A DNA stretch of 64,000 bases from Hyalella azteca (lineage: Eukaryota > Arthropoda > Malacostraca > Amphipoda > Hyalellidae), in NCBI RefSeq assembly GCF_000764305.2, contig NW_025944135.1, forward strand, positions 558,001 to 622,000, written 5' to 3'. Position 1 is the stretch's first letter. Each line of letters opens with the position of its first letter. The translations under genes and the position numbers were made by a program. Positions 14,401 through 23,795 of this stretch are shown here, in pieces. The notes below the pieces were generated by a model. That model searched no databases. It was not told the DNA's origin and saw only the letters and a program-made list of their open reading frames with translations.

Positions 14401-17400
14401 AAATGCACTACTCATTATTACATTAAAAATGTCGCAGTTATTATTACATGAAAAATGTACCACTTATCTTTACACTAAAAATGCACCACTCACTATTACA
14501 TTAAAAGTATCGCAGTTATTATTACATCAAAAATGTACCACTTATCTTTACATTAAAAATGCACCACTCATTATTACATTAAAAGTATCGCACTTATCAT
14601 TACATGAAAAATGTGCTGGTTTGTGCAGCGAGTGTTTGCCCAACGGCGTGGCGTCGTGCACCAACACCAGGTGTTTGGTGGAGGCCTCCCTCCTGCAGCA
14701 GCTCGGGGGTGACCAGGCCGGCACCTACCCCAACAGATGGGGATGGCAGGCCACCAACTACACCATCTTCTGGGGCAGGAAGCTGGAAGAGGGAGTCTTG
14801 CATCGAACTGGCACTGAGCACACCGATGTCAACGTGCGTATACAAAGGGAGTGTCTCTGTTGCCGATTTTATAGAATATCGATTTAGGATTTGGCTAGTT
14901 TAAGTATTTATGGGGTGAATTTTCCAAAATGCATGATCCTTTTATTAAACACATGGTCAGAATAAATATTTTTTAATAAGAAATTTTCCCAAATGCAAGA
15001 AATTGTTAATTACTTGGCCGGCAAAAATCTTTTTCGAAGAAGGAAATTTTCACTCTCGATTTAATTTGTTTGTTTGTCAATGACTGAGAGGATGTCTGTT
15101 GTGCTACTGGGCATCTCTGTGAGCGAAGGGAGATTTTCATCGTCATTTCCGCGTTCACGCAAATTATTAGTTTCATCTAACAGCCGTCGTTGAATAAGCT
15201 CGTAGCTGCTTCATAACATCAACGAAATAAACACAACAGCGAAATAATTAGAATCATCCATTTATTATTTAACGATCAGTACCGCAGGAAATATTAAAAA
15301 TTTTATTGTCACTTCTTTGCTTTCCATGCACTAAAAACAGTATGGAAAAAAATTTCCCATGGTTGTCGTAATTCAATTTAAAAATTAAAGGTTGATTCGT
15401 GCAGCTGAACCCGATATTCCTGGACTACAACCCGGCCACCATTCCACCCGAGTTCGACGCGAGGGCCAAGTGGCGGCAGCGCATCAGCCGCGTCCGTGAC
15501 CAGGGCTGGTGTGGTTCATCGTGGGCGTTCTCAACCATCACCGTCGCTACTGACAGGTAAGCAGAGTGGTAGTCTGAGTGGTAATAGTAGTAGTGGTGGT
15601 GGTGGTCGTAGTACTAGTGGTAGTAGTAATAGTAATCAGACTGCATATGTTGTAGTTTGACTGCTTATGCTGTAGTCAGACTGCATTTGTTGTAGTCTGA
15701 CTTTCGCCGAAAATACTTCCGGGAAGCAGGAATGCTTTAAGTTGTATGACCGCGTGCATGTCTTATGTCTTCATTTCAATTGCGTTTGTATGCTCTCGGT
15801 GAAGTTCTTCAGAAGAAATAACAATTTGCAGGAGTCTTAAGTTTACATTTCCATAGTATTAGAATAGTTACTTTAAGAAATACTCTGAAGAAAACAAATG
15901 CTGGCAGGTTGGCGATCGAGTCTGAGGGGCTGGAGGCGGTGCCGCTGAGCCCTCAGAACTTGATCAGCTGCGACCGCCGCGTGCAGCAAGGCTGCGAGGG
16001 CGGCAAGATCGAGCGCGCGTGGCAGTACCTGCGCCGATACGGGCAAGTCTACCCTCAAAAATATAACTCAGTACTCACTGCAATGAGTGACAGAGAGCGC
16101 ATTTTCTCGTCGACAAAAACGTGAAGTCACGGACAGACAGACAGACAGACGGATGAACGGACATGACGAGCACAATAGTGCATTTTTTCCTTAAATGAGA
16201 AAATGCGCTAAAAATGGATTGGTCATCTTGTCCAAATAGTGGCAAGCTTTTTTTTTTACTTAGCACTGATATACTTTTTTGCCGGGCCGAGCTGGGTCAG
16301 TATGACCCACCTATGGGTAAAAATGCATCGCTATTTGGAGAATCACCCTCATTTCTCTGGGTGGATATAACTCAGTTTACGGTCTGTCTTTGAGATTAGT
16401 AGCCTTTATTACATCGGCCCTACCAGTTTAAAGGAAATTTTTGCATCGTCTGTCAGTTTTTACTGCTTATTCGAGATTTCAAAATTTTTTATCACATCGG
16501 AGTTAATCTCAACGACAGTGTAGAAATTCCAGTGTAGTGTAGAGTGGTGTAGAAATTTCCGTGTTCACTACTGCAACAATTTCCGGTGGCCGGCAATAAT
16601 TTCTTTTTCGGCTCGTGTAGAAGGTTTTTTTATCTAATTATTCCAGCATCGTACTGACTAATAGGTTCATCCTATTTTCTAGGTATAAAAATGTATTTTC
16701 TTTCTCCGTTTGAATCTCTTTGGTAAAAAATTTTCTCGTTCCAATTACATTTATGATGCTTACTGGACACATTTTAAGTAAACGAATAGAGCTGCATTTA
16801 TTCGCTCACTTAAACTATTCAAACTTGAATTTCGTTAAGTCTGACTACTCCAAAACGTATCGCCATGTTTCTTAGTACCAAATGCTCTTCCATTGTCCTA
16901 CGTCCCCCCTAGTGAAGGATTTGACTTGTTTTTATTCTTCGTCAGCGTGGTAGACGAGACGTGCTACCCCTACACCAGCGGCACATCATTCGTCAAAGAT
17001 ATCTGCAAGATCCCGCGCCGCTCCTCGTTTTTAACTGTCCAGTGCGATTCTCCTGCGCACGTGAGTATATATTCTATGTTTCCTGCATGTTAGTTAGTGC
17101 CGTGCAGTGAGATACTGCATGGAAATATGTAGCGTTTCTTGCAGTGATAAGGGGGAACTGTGATTTTAGTCAGTGTGCCCACTCTGACTCCGTTAATCTT
17201 AGGAAAAAGTTTTTCGCGTTAGATTAGAATAAGCTAACTTTTTGGTCCATTTTGTGATGATTGTGGTAAAAATTCCGAACTATCCTAACATATATTTGCC
17301 TCTGAACCAAAAATTATTTTGCAGCAAGCTGTCGGGCGCGAGTCTTTGTACAAAATGGAACCCGCCTACAGAATTCGGAGCCGAGAGAGCGACATTCAGT

Positions 17401-19087
17401 ATGAGATCATGACCAACGGTCCAGTGCAGGGTTAGTCCAGGTGTGCAGTGCAGAGTGAGCCCTGCAGTTCAGTGTATTGTGAGTTCAGCGGCGGTCCATT
17501 GCAGAGTGAGTCCAGCTCTTCAGTGCAGGATTAGTCCAGGTGTCCAGTGCAGAGTTAGTCCCGCTATCCAATGTAAGGGTACGCACACAGTGAAAGCAGG
17601 TTTGCCCGCGCGGGCAACCTGCTCCAACCTGCCACAACCACAAGAATGAACATAGGATAATAATGTAAGTGTTCACAGTGAAAACCTGTACGAATAGGCT
17701 TCTGTATTCTATGGTTTCAGGCGCCAGCCTGAGCAGGTAACCAGCACGCTGGCAACCTGCTTTCACTGTGTGCGCACCCTAAGGTGAGTCCGGCAGTCAG
17801 AATATGAGTATGCAAAAATTTCATGATATATAACTTATAAATTATTCCACCAGCTCGTATGCGCGTGGAGCAAGACTTCTTCTCATACATGAGCGGCGTG
17901 TACTCGAGCTCCGGGCTCAGCGATCCCTCCGTGGTGGGACATCACTCGGTGCGCCTCATAGGCTGGGGCGAGCAGTACTCGGACTATGAGCGACGACCTG
18001 TCAAGTACTGGGTCAGTTATATAGCTAAAATTAACATCAAATATATATTTTTTTCTATCTATAATCTGTCTTTAATATCCTAACACCAAAATTTTACTTA
18101 AAATTAATCTTTTTTTATTTTCCCGTATAGTTGATAATTTTTGCACTGATCTAGAAATTTCGAGACGGCTAAACCTGCCTGAGCTTGTTGGAACCATTGC
18201 AAATGAACGTTATATCAATGGCATTTTCTCTAATACACAATCAAATGTTTAATGGATTACGTAGGCGCAAGTTCATTTATGGCCAGGTAACGAACAATAG
18301 ATCTGACGCCACCTAGAACATTGAAAAAATGTAGCAGTTCATTAGTCAATAATTGAAATTCAGCGTAGTGCATACCATTGTTCAATTAATTATGAATAAT
18401 GAAACAACGATATTACTTCTAAAATTATATATGTACTATGTCACTTAAATCAATACGTATACTCCATTAACGAACTTATCACTGAAATAATACGAATATT
18501 ATTAAAATTAATCAAATAATCTAATTTTGCGACTGATTCTCAGATTTCATCCGATATTTGCGAATAAGTGGCATCTTATTTCGTTTAAATTTTATTTCAA
18601 ATTTGGAGACAATACGAAATAGAAGAAAACTTTTTTGAGTTGCGGACACATTGGTCTCTTTATGGAAATGCGCATCCATTAGTCTTCTACAAGCAAAAAA
18701 AAATATGAAAAAATATGCAATATCCACGTACTTATGAAAAATTTATCAAATGCCCTAGAAACGAAGCGATCATTCAATATTTATTAAACGTATTAACACA
18801 CGTACGGCTCAAAAAAAAAGAATGCGGAAAAAATCTCTTGCAGCTCCTGCAGATATAATGTACTTGAATTAAGTTTTGTTATATGCATATATCTTAAATT
18901 GTTATCATTGCAGTTGGCTGCGAACTCCTGGGGAGAAGACTGGGGAGAGCGCGGATTGTTCAAAATACGGCGCGGCGTCAACGAGTCCGGCATAGAGGAG
19001 AACATTCTCGCTGTGCGCGCTGGTCTCCTCACTCAGTACCCGTCCAACCTGATAGCCGATGCCCAGTCTGAGTGGTTCTATATCTGA
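11399..19087 (+). CDS. TINAG-like protein (C1 peptidase-like pseudoprotease), 3' part, 8 exons
   Basis: Exons are 11399-11462, 14629-14833, 15405-15556, 15908-16042, 16946-17060, 17325-17430, 17854-18011 and 18914-19087. All junctions keep phase and give 368 residues up to TGA. Residues 1-36 are a VWC-like cysteine cluster (NGQYFQEG, then CNTCEC, then CLVE). About 59-76 is the family motif [12 protein letters not shown]. From about 102 on there is a papain fold. The nucleophile position reads CGSSWAFS, so Cys is replaced by Ser (residue 128); His ([11 protein letters not shown], about 289) and Asn (ANSWG, about 315) remain. This Cys-to-Ser change is typical of TINAG/TINAGL proteins, which are secreted matrix-associated glycoproteins without protease activity. 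The signal peptide and first cysteine-rich exons are missing, either upstream beyond recognition or outside the window. Exons are GC-rich and introns AT-rich. The family call is firm; the role in this animal is inferred. Confidence 0.92.
11463..14628 (+). other. Intron 1 of the visible TINAG-like gene
   Basis: The intron is 3166 bp, AT-rich, and has GT-AG ends. Its last 0.9 kb is the acceptor-duplication array. A 41-bp tandem repeat sits at 13603-13710. No other coding sequence was seen; the frame at 12342-12551 on the - strand is not convincing. Confidence 0.75.
13603..13711. repeat. 41-bp tandem duplication with hairpin
   Basis: The unit starting ACATGTATAATGAGAAT occurs twice exactly, at 13603 and 13644, with a partial third copy starting at 13684. 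The partial copy runs into a perfect hairpin: AGGTTTCGTT, loop TCTTC, AACGAAACCT (13687-13711). Confidence 0.9.
13752..14656 (+). repeat. Hierarchical array duplicating the exon 2 splice acceptor
   Basis: AT-rich sub-repeats of about 75-79 bp (containing AAAAATGTACCACTTATC and AAAAGTATCGCAGTTATTA) alternate with copies of the true exon 2 boundary. GTGCAG followed by the first exon bases (CGAGTGTTTGCCCAACGGCGT) is present at 14627 (real) and in three upstream copies with AG at 13881-13882, 14128-14129 and 14301-14302. The distances between successive copies are 247, 173 and 326 bp, i.e. one linker plus two, one and three sub-repeats. After the copied exon start, each upstream copy runs into GTAGATATATC instead of the real exon sequence. 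Confidence 0.9.
14629..14833 (+). CDS. TINAG-like gene, exon 2
   Basis: The acceptor is TTTGTGCAG|C and the donor AAC|GTGCGT. The first base completes a Cys codon and 68 codons follow. It carries the end of the VWC-like cluster ([13 protein letters not shown]), the [12 protein letters not shown] family motif and [11 protein letters not shown]64 in NYT is a possible N-glycosylation site. Its first 20 or so bases are copied three times in the preceding intron. Confidence 0.92.
15405..15556 (+). CDS. TINAG-like gene, exon 3 (catalytic Cys replaced by Ser)
   Basis: The acceptor is TTCGTGCAG and the donor ACAG|GTAAGC. It encodes the start of the papain-like domain: [11 protein letters not shown], then [14 protein letters not shown]. 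The codon at 15519-15521 is TCG (Ser) where active C1 peptidases have Cys. The flanking oxyanion-hole Gln (DQG) and Trp are kept. The exon ends in the second position of an Arg codon. Confidence 0.95.
15573..15715. repeat. GTA/GTG microsatellite and 20-bp tandem repeat
   Basis: Immediately after the exon 3 donor there is a run of GTA/GTG triplets (to about 15638). It is followed by three 20-bp units of the form GACTGCATATGTTGTAGTTT, each with one to three changes. Confidence 0.85.
15908..16042 (+). CDS. TINAG-like gene, exon 4 (GC donor)
   Basis: The acceptor is CTGGCAG|G. It encodes [21 protein letters not shown], then [17 protein letters not shown], which is the conserved Gln-Asn-Leu...Cys and GCxGG region of C1-type domains. 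Phase and the family sequence (LRRYG joined to VVDETCYPY) place the donor at TACGG|GCAAGT, a GC donor with otherwise perfect consensus. No GT donor keeps this junction. Confidence 0.92.
16057..16214 (-). repeat. Dispersed hairpin-rich repeat, copy 2 (inverted)
   Basis: The reverse complement matches the repeats at 3625-3795 and 53938-54103, including the AGCGCATTTTCTC/GAGAAAATGCGCT pair and the GACA/GTCT microsatellite core. It lies only 14 bp inside the intron, directly behind the GC donor of exon 4. Confidence 0.8.
16946..17060 (+). CDS. TINAG-like gene, exon 5
   Basis: The acceptor is TTCTTCGTCAG|C and the donor CAC|GTGAGT. The first base completes the Gly codon of exon 4. It encodes [12 protein letters not shown], then CKIPRRSS and [12 protein letters not shown] is a typical C1-domain motif. 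Confidence 0.93.
17325..17430 (+). CDS. TINAG-like gene, exon 6
   Basis: The acceptor is ATTTTGCAG and the donor CAGG|GTTAGT. It encodes [20 protein letters not shown] and Q. It leaves one base of an Ala codon that is completed by exon 7. The donor is the first unit of a tandem series of donor-like sites. Confidence 0.93.
17419..17580 (+). repeat. Tandem array of donor-like sites spanning the exon 6 boundary
   Basis: About six diverged units of 24-27 bp share the form TCCAGTGCAGRGTKAGTCC. The first unit contains the real exon end and donor (GTTAGT at 17431). Later units give GTGAGC at 17455, GTGAGT at 17479, GTGAGT at 17506 and GTTAGT at 17554; the unit near 17530 has ATTAGT instead. Reading past the real donor meets TAG within two codons, so use of the downstream sites would truncate the protein. 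Confidence 0.85.
17577..17779. mobile_element. Tourist-like MITE in intron 6
   Basis: This is a 203-bp element with terminal inverted repeats beginning GGGTACGCACACAGTGAAAG on the left and GGGTGCGCACACAGTGAAAG on the right, one mismatch over about 24 bp. It is flanked by TAA on both sides (17574-17576 and 17780-17782). A 3-bp TWA duplication with GGG-starting ends is the pattern of PIF/Harbinger-derived MITEs. It has no coding capacity. Confidence 0.75.
17854..18011 (+). CDS. TINAG-like gene, exon 7 (catalytic His region)
   Basis: The acceptor is TTCCACCAG|CT and the donor TGG|GTCAGT. The first two bases complete Ala. It encodes [16 protein letters not shown], then [14 protein letters not shown], and ends PVKYW. 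The His of HSV is the catalytic-triad His position of papain-fold enzymes and is retained. Confidence 0.94.
18012..18913 (+). other. Intron 7 of the TINAG-like gene
   Basis: This is a 902-bp AT-rich intron with GT-AG ends. I see nothing else recognisable in it. Confidence 0.8.
18914..19087 (+). CDS. TINAG-like gene, last exon
   Basis: The acceptor is ATCATTGCAG. It encodes [20 protein letters not shown], then [18 protein letters not shown], and ends EWFYI with TGA at 19085-19087. The triad Asn (ANSWG) and the GExGW-like element are conserved. No AATAAA was seen in the 105 bp between the stop and the Tc1-like element, so the 3' UTR may run into the transposon (inference). Confidence 0.95.
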   Translation: MAANSWGEDWGERGLFKIRRGVNESGIEENILAVRAGLLTQYPSNLIADAQSEWFYI

Positions 19088-19192
19088 TCTTATTATACCA
19101 CTATAACATAAGTTAAAGTTACATAGTGTTTCATAACATTAGTATATCTACTGTTATTTGTGACTTTGAGTGTCAAAGTTTCGTTGCTAGTA

Positions 19193-20569
19193 CAGTCATT
19201 TGCAAAAGTTTAAGACCACCCACAGAATTTGAACTAAATCAGGAATTGACCCTTTTTGGATGAGTGATGTACAAGTTTGAGCCTGCGGCGGGCCTAACGG
19301 TAGCTGCAGGCGATCAGAGGAGTGTGTTCGTGCGTCATTTACCTCCCAGCTCTTGCATGAGAAGATTATAGCTGCAAGACAGCAGAATATTCTTTTATTA
19401 GAAATGGGTAGAAAAGCTTCTCTTACCGAAGTCCAGAGGGCTCAAATTGTGCTCTTACATGACGAAGGTTATTCTGTATGCCAGATTTCGCGAAAGATGA
19501 GATGCAGCAAGACTGCAGTTAACAATGCAATACGCAAGTTTGAACATGATAGCTATTATTCAGACAAGAAAAGGTCGGGGCGTCCGAGGAAAACAACCAG
19601 CCGTGATGACAACATGATGAAGCTTACTGTTGCAAGATCTCCAACAAGTTCCTGTAAGAAAATTCAAGGAATTTTGCTTCGAAAAGGATGTGAGCTGAGC
19701 ATCAGTTCTATTTCACGCCGTTTAAGCAAAGAATTTTACCTAAAGAGTTTCACGCCTGCTCAAAAACCAAAGTTAACTGCAGCCATGAAAATTAGGCGAT
19801 TGAATATTGCTTGGAGACATCAAGATTGAACGGTTGCCAAGTGGAACACAGTGTTGTTTTCAGATGAAATTGCATTTTAGCAGTCTGGGTTACGCCATCA
19901 AAACATTAGGCGACCAGTTGGTAAAAGATTTGAAGAGAAATATACAGTACCTACCATGAAACATCCACCCAGTGTCATGGTTTGGGGGCATTTAGCCATA
20001 ATGGGACAGCTGGATTGGACTTTCTGCCTCAGAAAACAACCATGAATGGAGCAGGGTACCTCAAGCTGCTTCAAGAAAAGCTTGTACTACACGTGGGAAT
20101 ATACCAGTGTAGTATTTTCATGCAGGATGGTGCTCCATGCCATCGGGCCAGGCAGGTGAAAGATTTTTTGACCTCAAACCACATTGAATTGCTGGACTGG
20201 CCTAAAAATGGCCCAGACTTGAATCCCATTGAAAATTTGTGGTCAGTCATGAAGGATAAGGTAGCAGCAATGCAACCTTCAAATTTGAAGTCATCAGAAA
20301 AATGCATTAAGCTGGTATGGTGCAAAGAATTTTGCAAGGAGTACTGCCAGAATATTATCAGCAGTATGCCACGACGAATCCAGGCTGTTATTGACAATAA
20401 AGATGGACACACTAGGTTCTGAATATATCAAATGTATCATAAATTGCTTGTTATTTATTCACTTTGTCTCATCAAATACAAACAGTTTGAATATTTTGCC
20501 TAATTATCATTTTTTAATACAAAAAAAAAACAAATTCGGAAGGTGGTCTTAAACTTTTGCAAATGACTG
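19193..20569 (+). mobile_element. Tc1-like DNA transposon, complete but inactive
   Basis: This is a 1377-bp element with perfect 28-bp terminal inverted repeats starting CAGTCATTTGCAAAAGTTTA. It is flanked by a TA target duplication (19191-19192 and 20570-20571). It carries one transposase reading frame on the + strand with three lesions. Perfect inverted ends with only a few coding lesions suggest a fairly recent insertion. It lies in the probable 3' UTR region of the TINAG-like gene, in the same orientation. Confidence 0.95.
19404..20422 (+). pseudogene. Tc1-like transposase pseudogene (DD34E)
   Basis: The N-terminal part (from ATG at 19404, MGRKASLTEVQRAQIVLL) has a helix-turn-helix region, a GRPRK linker and a second DNA-binding segment. 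The catalytic core follows: LFSDE (first Asp at 19863-19865), MQDGAPCHRA (second Asp) and GPDLNPIENLW (Glu, 34 residues after the second Asp, so DD34E). It is broken by TGA at 19827-19829, TAG at 19878-19880, and a missing base in the G run near 19984-19988 after VMVW. The frame then continues to the stop at 20420-20422 (GHTRF end). A functional copy would be about 340 residues, the usual size for the family. Confidence 0.93.
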
Positions 20570-20571
20570 TA

Positions 20572-23299
20572 TTTACCTTAGCATAAAAAATGTACGGAGT
20601 TCAACTTTGTTCAGATCATGTACATGGAACAATAGATGTGACGGCTGAGAACATTGCACTGTGCAAATTGTTTCAAATAGCTTCAGGAGCTGCAAGGAGC
20701 TGCAGCATTTTTTTCTGGAGAACATGGGATGGAAATATTTCAAGTATTTTTACATGTTGCGCCAGTTGAAATATTTGCATGCCATGTGCAAAATTATAAC
20801 TCTATTCAAGTGTGCCAGTTTTCTTCGCAAAGAATGTTTATTATCGATGCACTTTTTCCAAGACTATGGTGCCAATATCTTACTGTAAATTGACTTGAGA
20901 AACAAATTACAGCACAGAAATCAAAAAAATCGCGATCTTAACTCGCCTCATTTGTTTAATTTGTTGCGTTATAGAACAGGGGCTACCAATTAATAAGGCA
21001 AGCTTGAGGCTATGTCGTGGATGTTGAAATTTATGACTGAGCCAAATTAAATCTCGTTAATTGGAAAAAAATGTTTTCATGCAAGAAATTTTATATAACT
21101 GGACGTCTTAATATTTGCTGCTGAATACCTTAGCTCTGAAGCCACAGCCTCGTACCAAATACTTGTTTGCTATTCTTAAGATACCTTCACTGCCTTACAT
21201 TGTTGTTGTATGTGATTCAATGATTAACTTCTTAGATTAGCTACTGTTGAATGTACACTTCTTGTTAAATGCCTCTTAAATGTTCAGTTTCATGCTGCAC
21301 TCAAATACTGCATGTGTAACCGAACCGTAAACTGGATTGTTAAATTAAAATGAACGTTGAACAAGTCTCGAGCGTAAATAAATCAGACTGCAGATATTAT
21401 TATATTCGTATTAATTGGTTATAAATATTCCAATTTCCACTGGAATCCTATCCCGTGTAGGCATTGAGAAAGAATATTATTGTAATATAAACCAAGTCGC
21501 CATCTAAAATGAATCAATTAATTAGACTAATGTATGAGGGATCCACTCGTTTGGTTACCTACAGACAAACGGTCGGCATAAGACTCGATAAAAGACAACG
21601 TATGTACGGTGATCAGATTTCCGTCTGTTGATTTAAATGCAATTTTACCAATTATATTTTGTCGAAACAAATTGTACAAGTTAAGGAGCTTTCATTTATT
21701 AACGACGGTTATTTTTAGTTATTTAGAGCCTGACCTGTGTTGATCTTGTTATGGGGTATAAGATTCATCGCAAAAATATTCTGAACATATAACTTTATTC
21801 TGACATTTTTCCACTTGAAAATGATCCAATGGTATCCTATCTCTTTGTGACTTATTCGTGCATTTGAAGCAATTAAGAAGAATAACATTATGTATTTGTA
21901 TTTGATTTTCAATAACATTAATTCCTATCATTATTCTGTATAAAAAATAATAATTTTATGAAGCGCCAATGGAAGCTTTTCCTTCGAATATTTCTTATCA
22001 TGAACACGAACTTACTGCTTTTGTATTGCTATGTTGTTGTTCATTTCGATGTTCATGTGTTACTGATGATGGTAGGTATTTTTAGATTAAACTCATGTTG
22101 TTCATTAAAGTAAAGCAAACGATCTTTTATCTACCCCTTGAATTGGTTTTCATGCATACTATGTTGGTTGAGTAATTTTATTGCTGTATTCAATTTCGAT
22201 TTTAGGACAAATTTGATATTTAAATGCTGCAAAGATTACAGATTTATTAGCTGGTAACTTAGATGAATATGATAGTTGATCTGTATTTCTATGAAGAGTC
22301 GCATGCCCGTGCCTATGAATAACGATCATTTTAAAGCCTGCCTATATAATCATTCATATACTTAATTGAAATTTTTCCTAATGACACTGATTCTGCAGAC
22401 AATCTACAAATTATATTTTGTTTCAGAAGAATTGCCTCTTATTCCGGCATGTCCAATATCGTATTCATCGTGTCTTTGGGCATGAACGCTCATTTTTTGG
22501 CGAATGTTTTTAAAAGTTAACTGCAAACAGTGACATCGAAAAAATTTATTTATTATATTTCAATAAGTTGCAGGATTGACAATTTTCGCTAATATTTCCA
22601 AATTGAAAGGGACATAGTTCCCCAGCAGTTTTCAATTGCTATATGTTGTTTTCCAATGGAAAAATAAAGTCGAAAAAATTCTCCACGCTTTAGGTATTGC
22701 ATAAAATGTTTTATGGAGCTAGATTATTAATGTAGGTGAATAAAGATAAAGTGCAATGTCCTATAATAAGATAGACGGCCAACCTCAGCCAATTGAAATG
22801 TAGTTGCATTTTCAGCCCGAAAATGCAAGAAAAATATATGGCTTAAAAAAGATCACTTGCTCTCCTACCGATAATTTGTAGTTCTTTTCAAATCACCATA
22901 TTTTCACTTGACACGTAATTTTCCATTCTGTTCGGAAACAGCGTATAAACGCAGTCGACACGACATGCTGAGGAAGTAAACTGATTTTGTGACTCCTTTC
23001 TGAAATAGTGGAATAGTGGAGCATCCTAACGTGCTTAGCGAATAATGCGCGTTCAAAATATTCAAGGTGGAACTGGATGCCAAGTGAATTTTAATTGCTG
23101 TTCATTTCAGAAATTTAACCCATCAACACATGTTTTCATAGATACAGATCGAGTACAGATTTTTTTTTATACCAGTTAACAGGTCGATCGAATGTATTAC
23201 GAGTTTCTGGTTACAAATGTCTCCTTTTTAGGCAAATACTTGGTTTTCATGATAATATATAAGGCAATATAATTGATATACCAATATTAAAACCGTTTC
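20572..23299. other. AT-rich region without recognisable gene
   Basis: No coding exon with recognisable product was seen. Short open frames on both strands (for example 20661-20888 and 21715-21931) have AT-rich, non-coding-like composition. AATAAA-like motifs occur (for example near 21377), but none can be tied to a transcript. Confidence 0.5.
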
Positions 23300-23313
23300 C
23301 TCGACAGTTCAGT

Positions 23314-23781
23314 CCCCTCAGGGGGGGACTTCTGACGCGTGTCTGTGCTCGTCAGAAGTCCTATGGGATTTCGCGTTCCTAGGGGGATTGTTCCTGAGCG
23401 CCCTACCGCTGAGCTCGCGGTGTCTGACTGCAGGTCTCAGTTGTGGGGTTAAGTTATTATGTAGGTAGGATTCCTTATATTTCCCTTCTCTGTCTCTCTC
23501 GTGCGGGCGGCCGACGTCCCGTGTAAGCGACTTCTTGTTCGAGTGTCTTCGTTTCTGTTGCTTTTCACCTGTCCCTCCTTGTCACTTCGTCTCTTTGAGA
23601 TGCTAGCGCTGCTTCTTTCGAGCCAGCTTCAGCGGGCTGGACATCTGAGACCTTCCGCCCCTTGTGGGTGATGAATAATTGAGACCTTCCACCTCTATGG
23701 TGATGTTCATCTTGACTTTCGGTGCGAGATAGCTAAATAGCTGAAGCGCTAGTAAACATTTGGCCACTAAACTAAACTAAA
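23314..23781 (+). mobile_element. Retroposed element (SINE or 5'-truncated LINE) with 14-bp target duplication
   Basis: This is a 468-bp GC-richer insert flanked by exact 14-bp direct repeats CTCGACAGTTCAGT (23300-23313 and 23782-23795). Its 3' end is a short ACTAA/CTAAA repeat tail. Flanking duplication plus a simple-repeat tail is the signature of target-primed reverse transcription. Near the 5' end is a perfect hairpin: GGACTTCTGACG, 12-nt loop, CGTCAGAAGTCC (23326-23361). No polymerase III boxes or coding frame were recognised, so SINE and truncated LINE remain open. Confidence 0.8.
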
Positions 23782-23795
23782 CTCGACAGTTCAGT

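Noticed and set aside
14429..14628. Open frame upstream of exon 2 (repetitive, [17 protein letters not shown]) continuous with the real exon
   Set aside because: The repetitive part is the intronic array; the real exon starts at 14629 by splice phase and family sequence.
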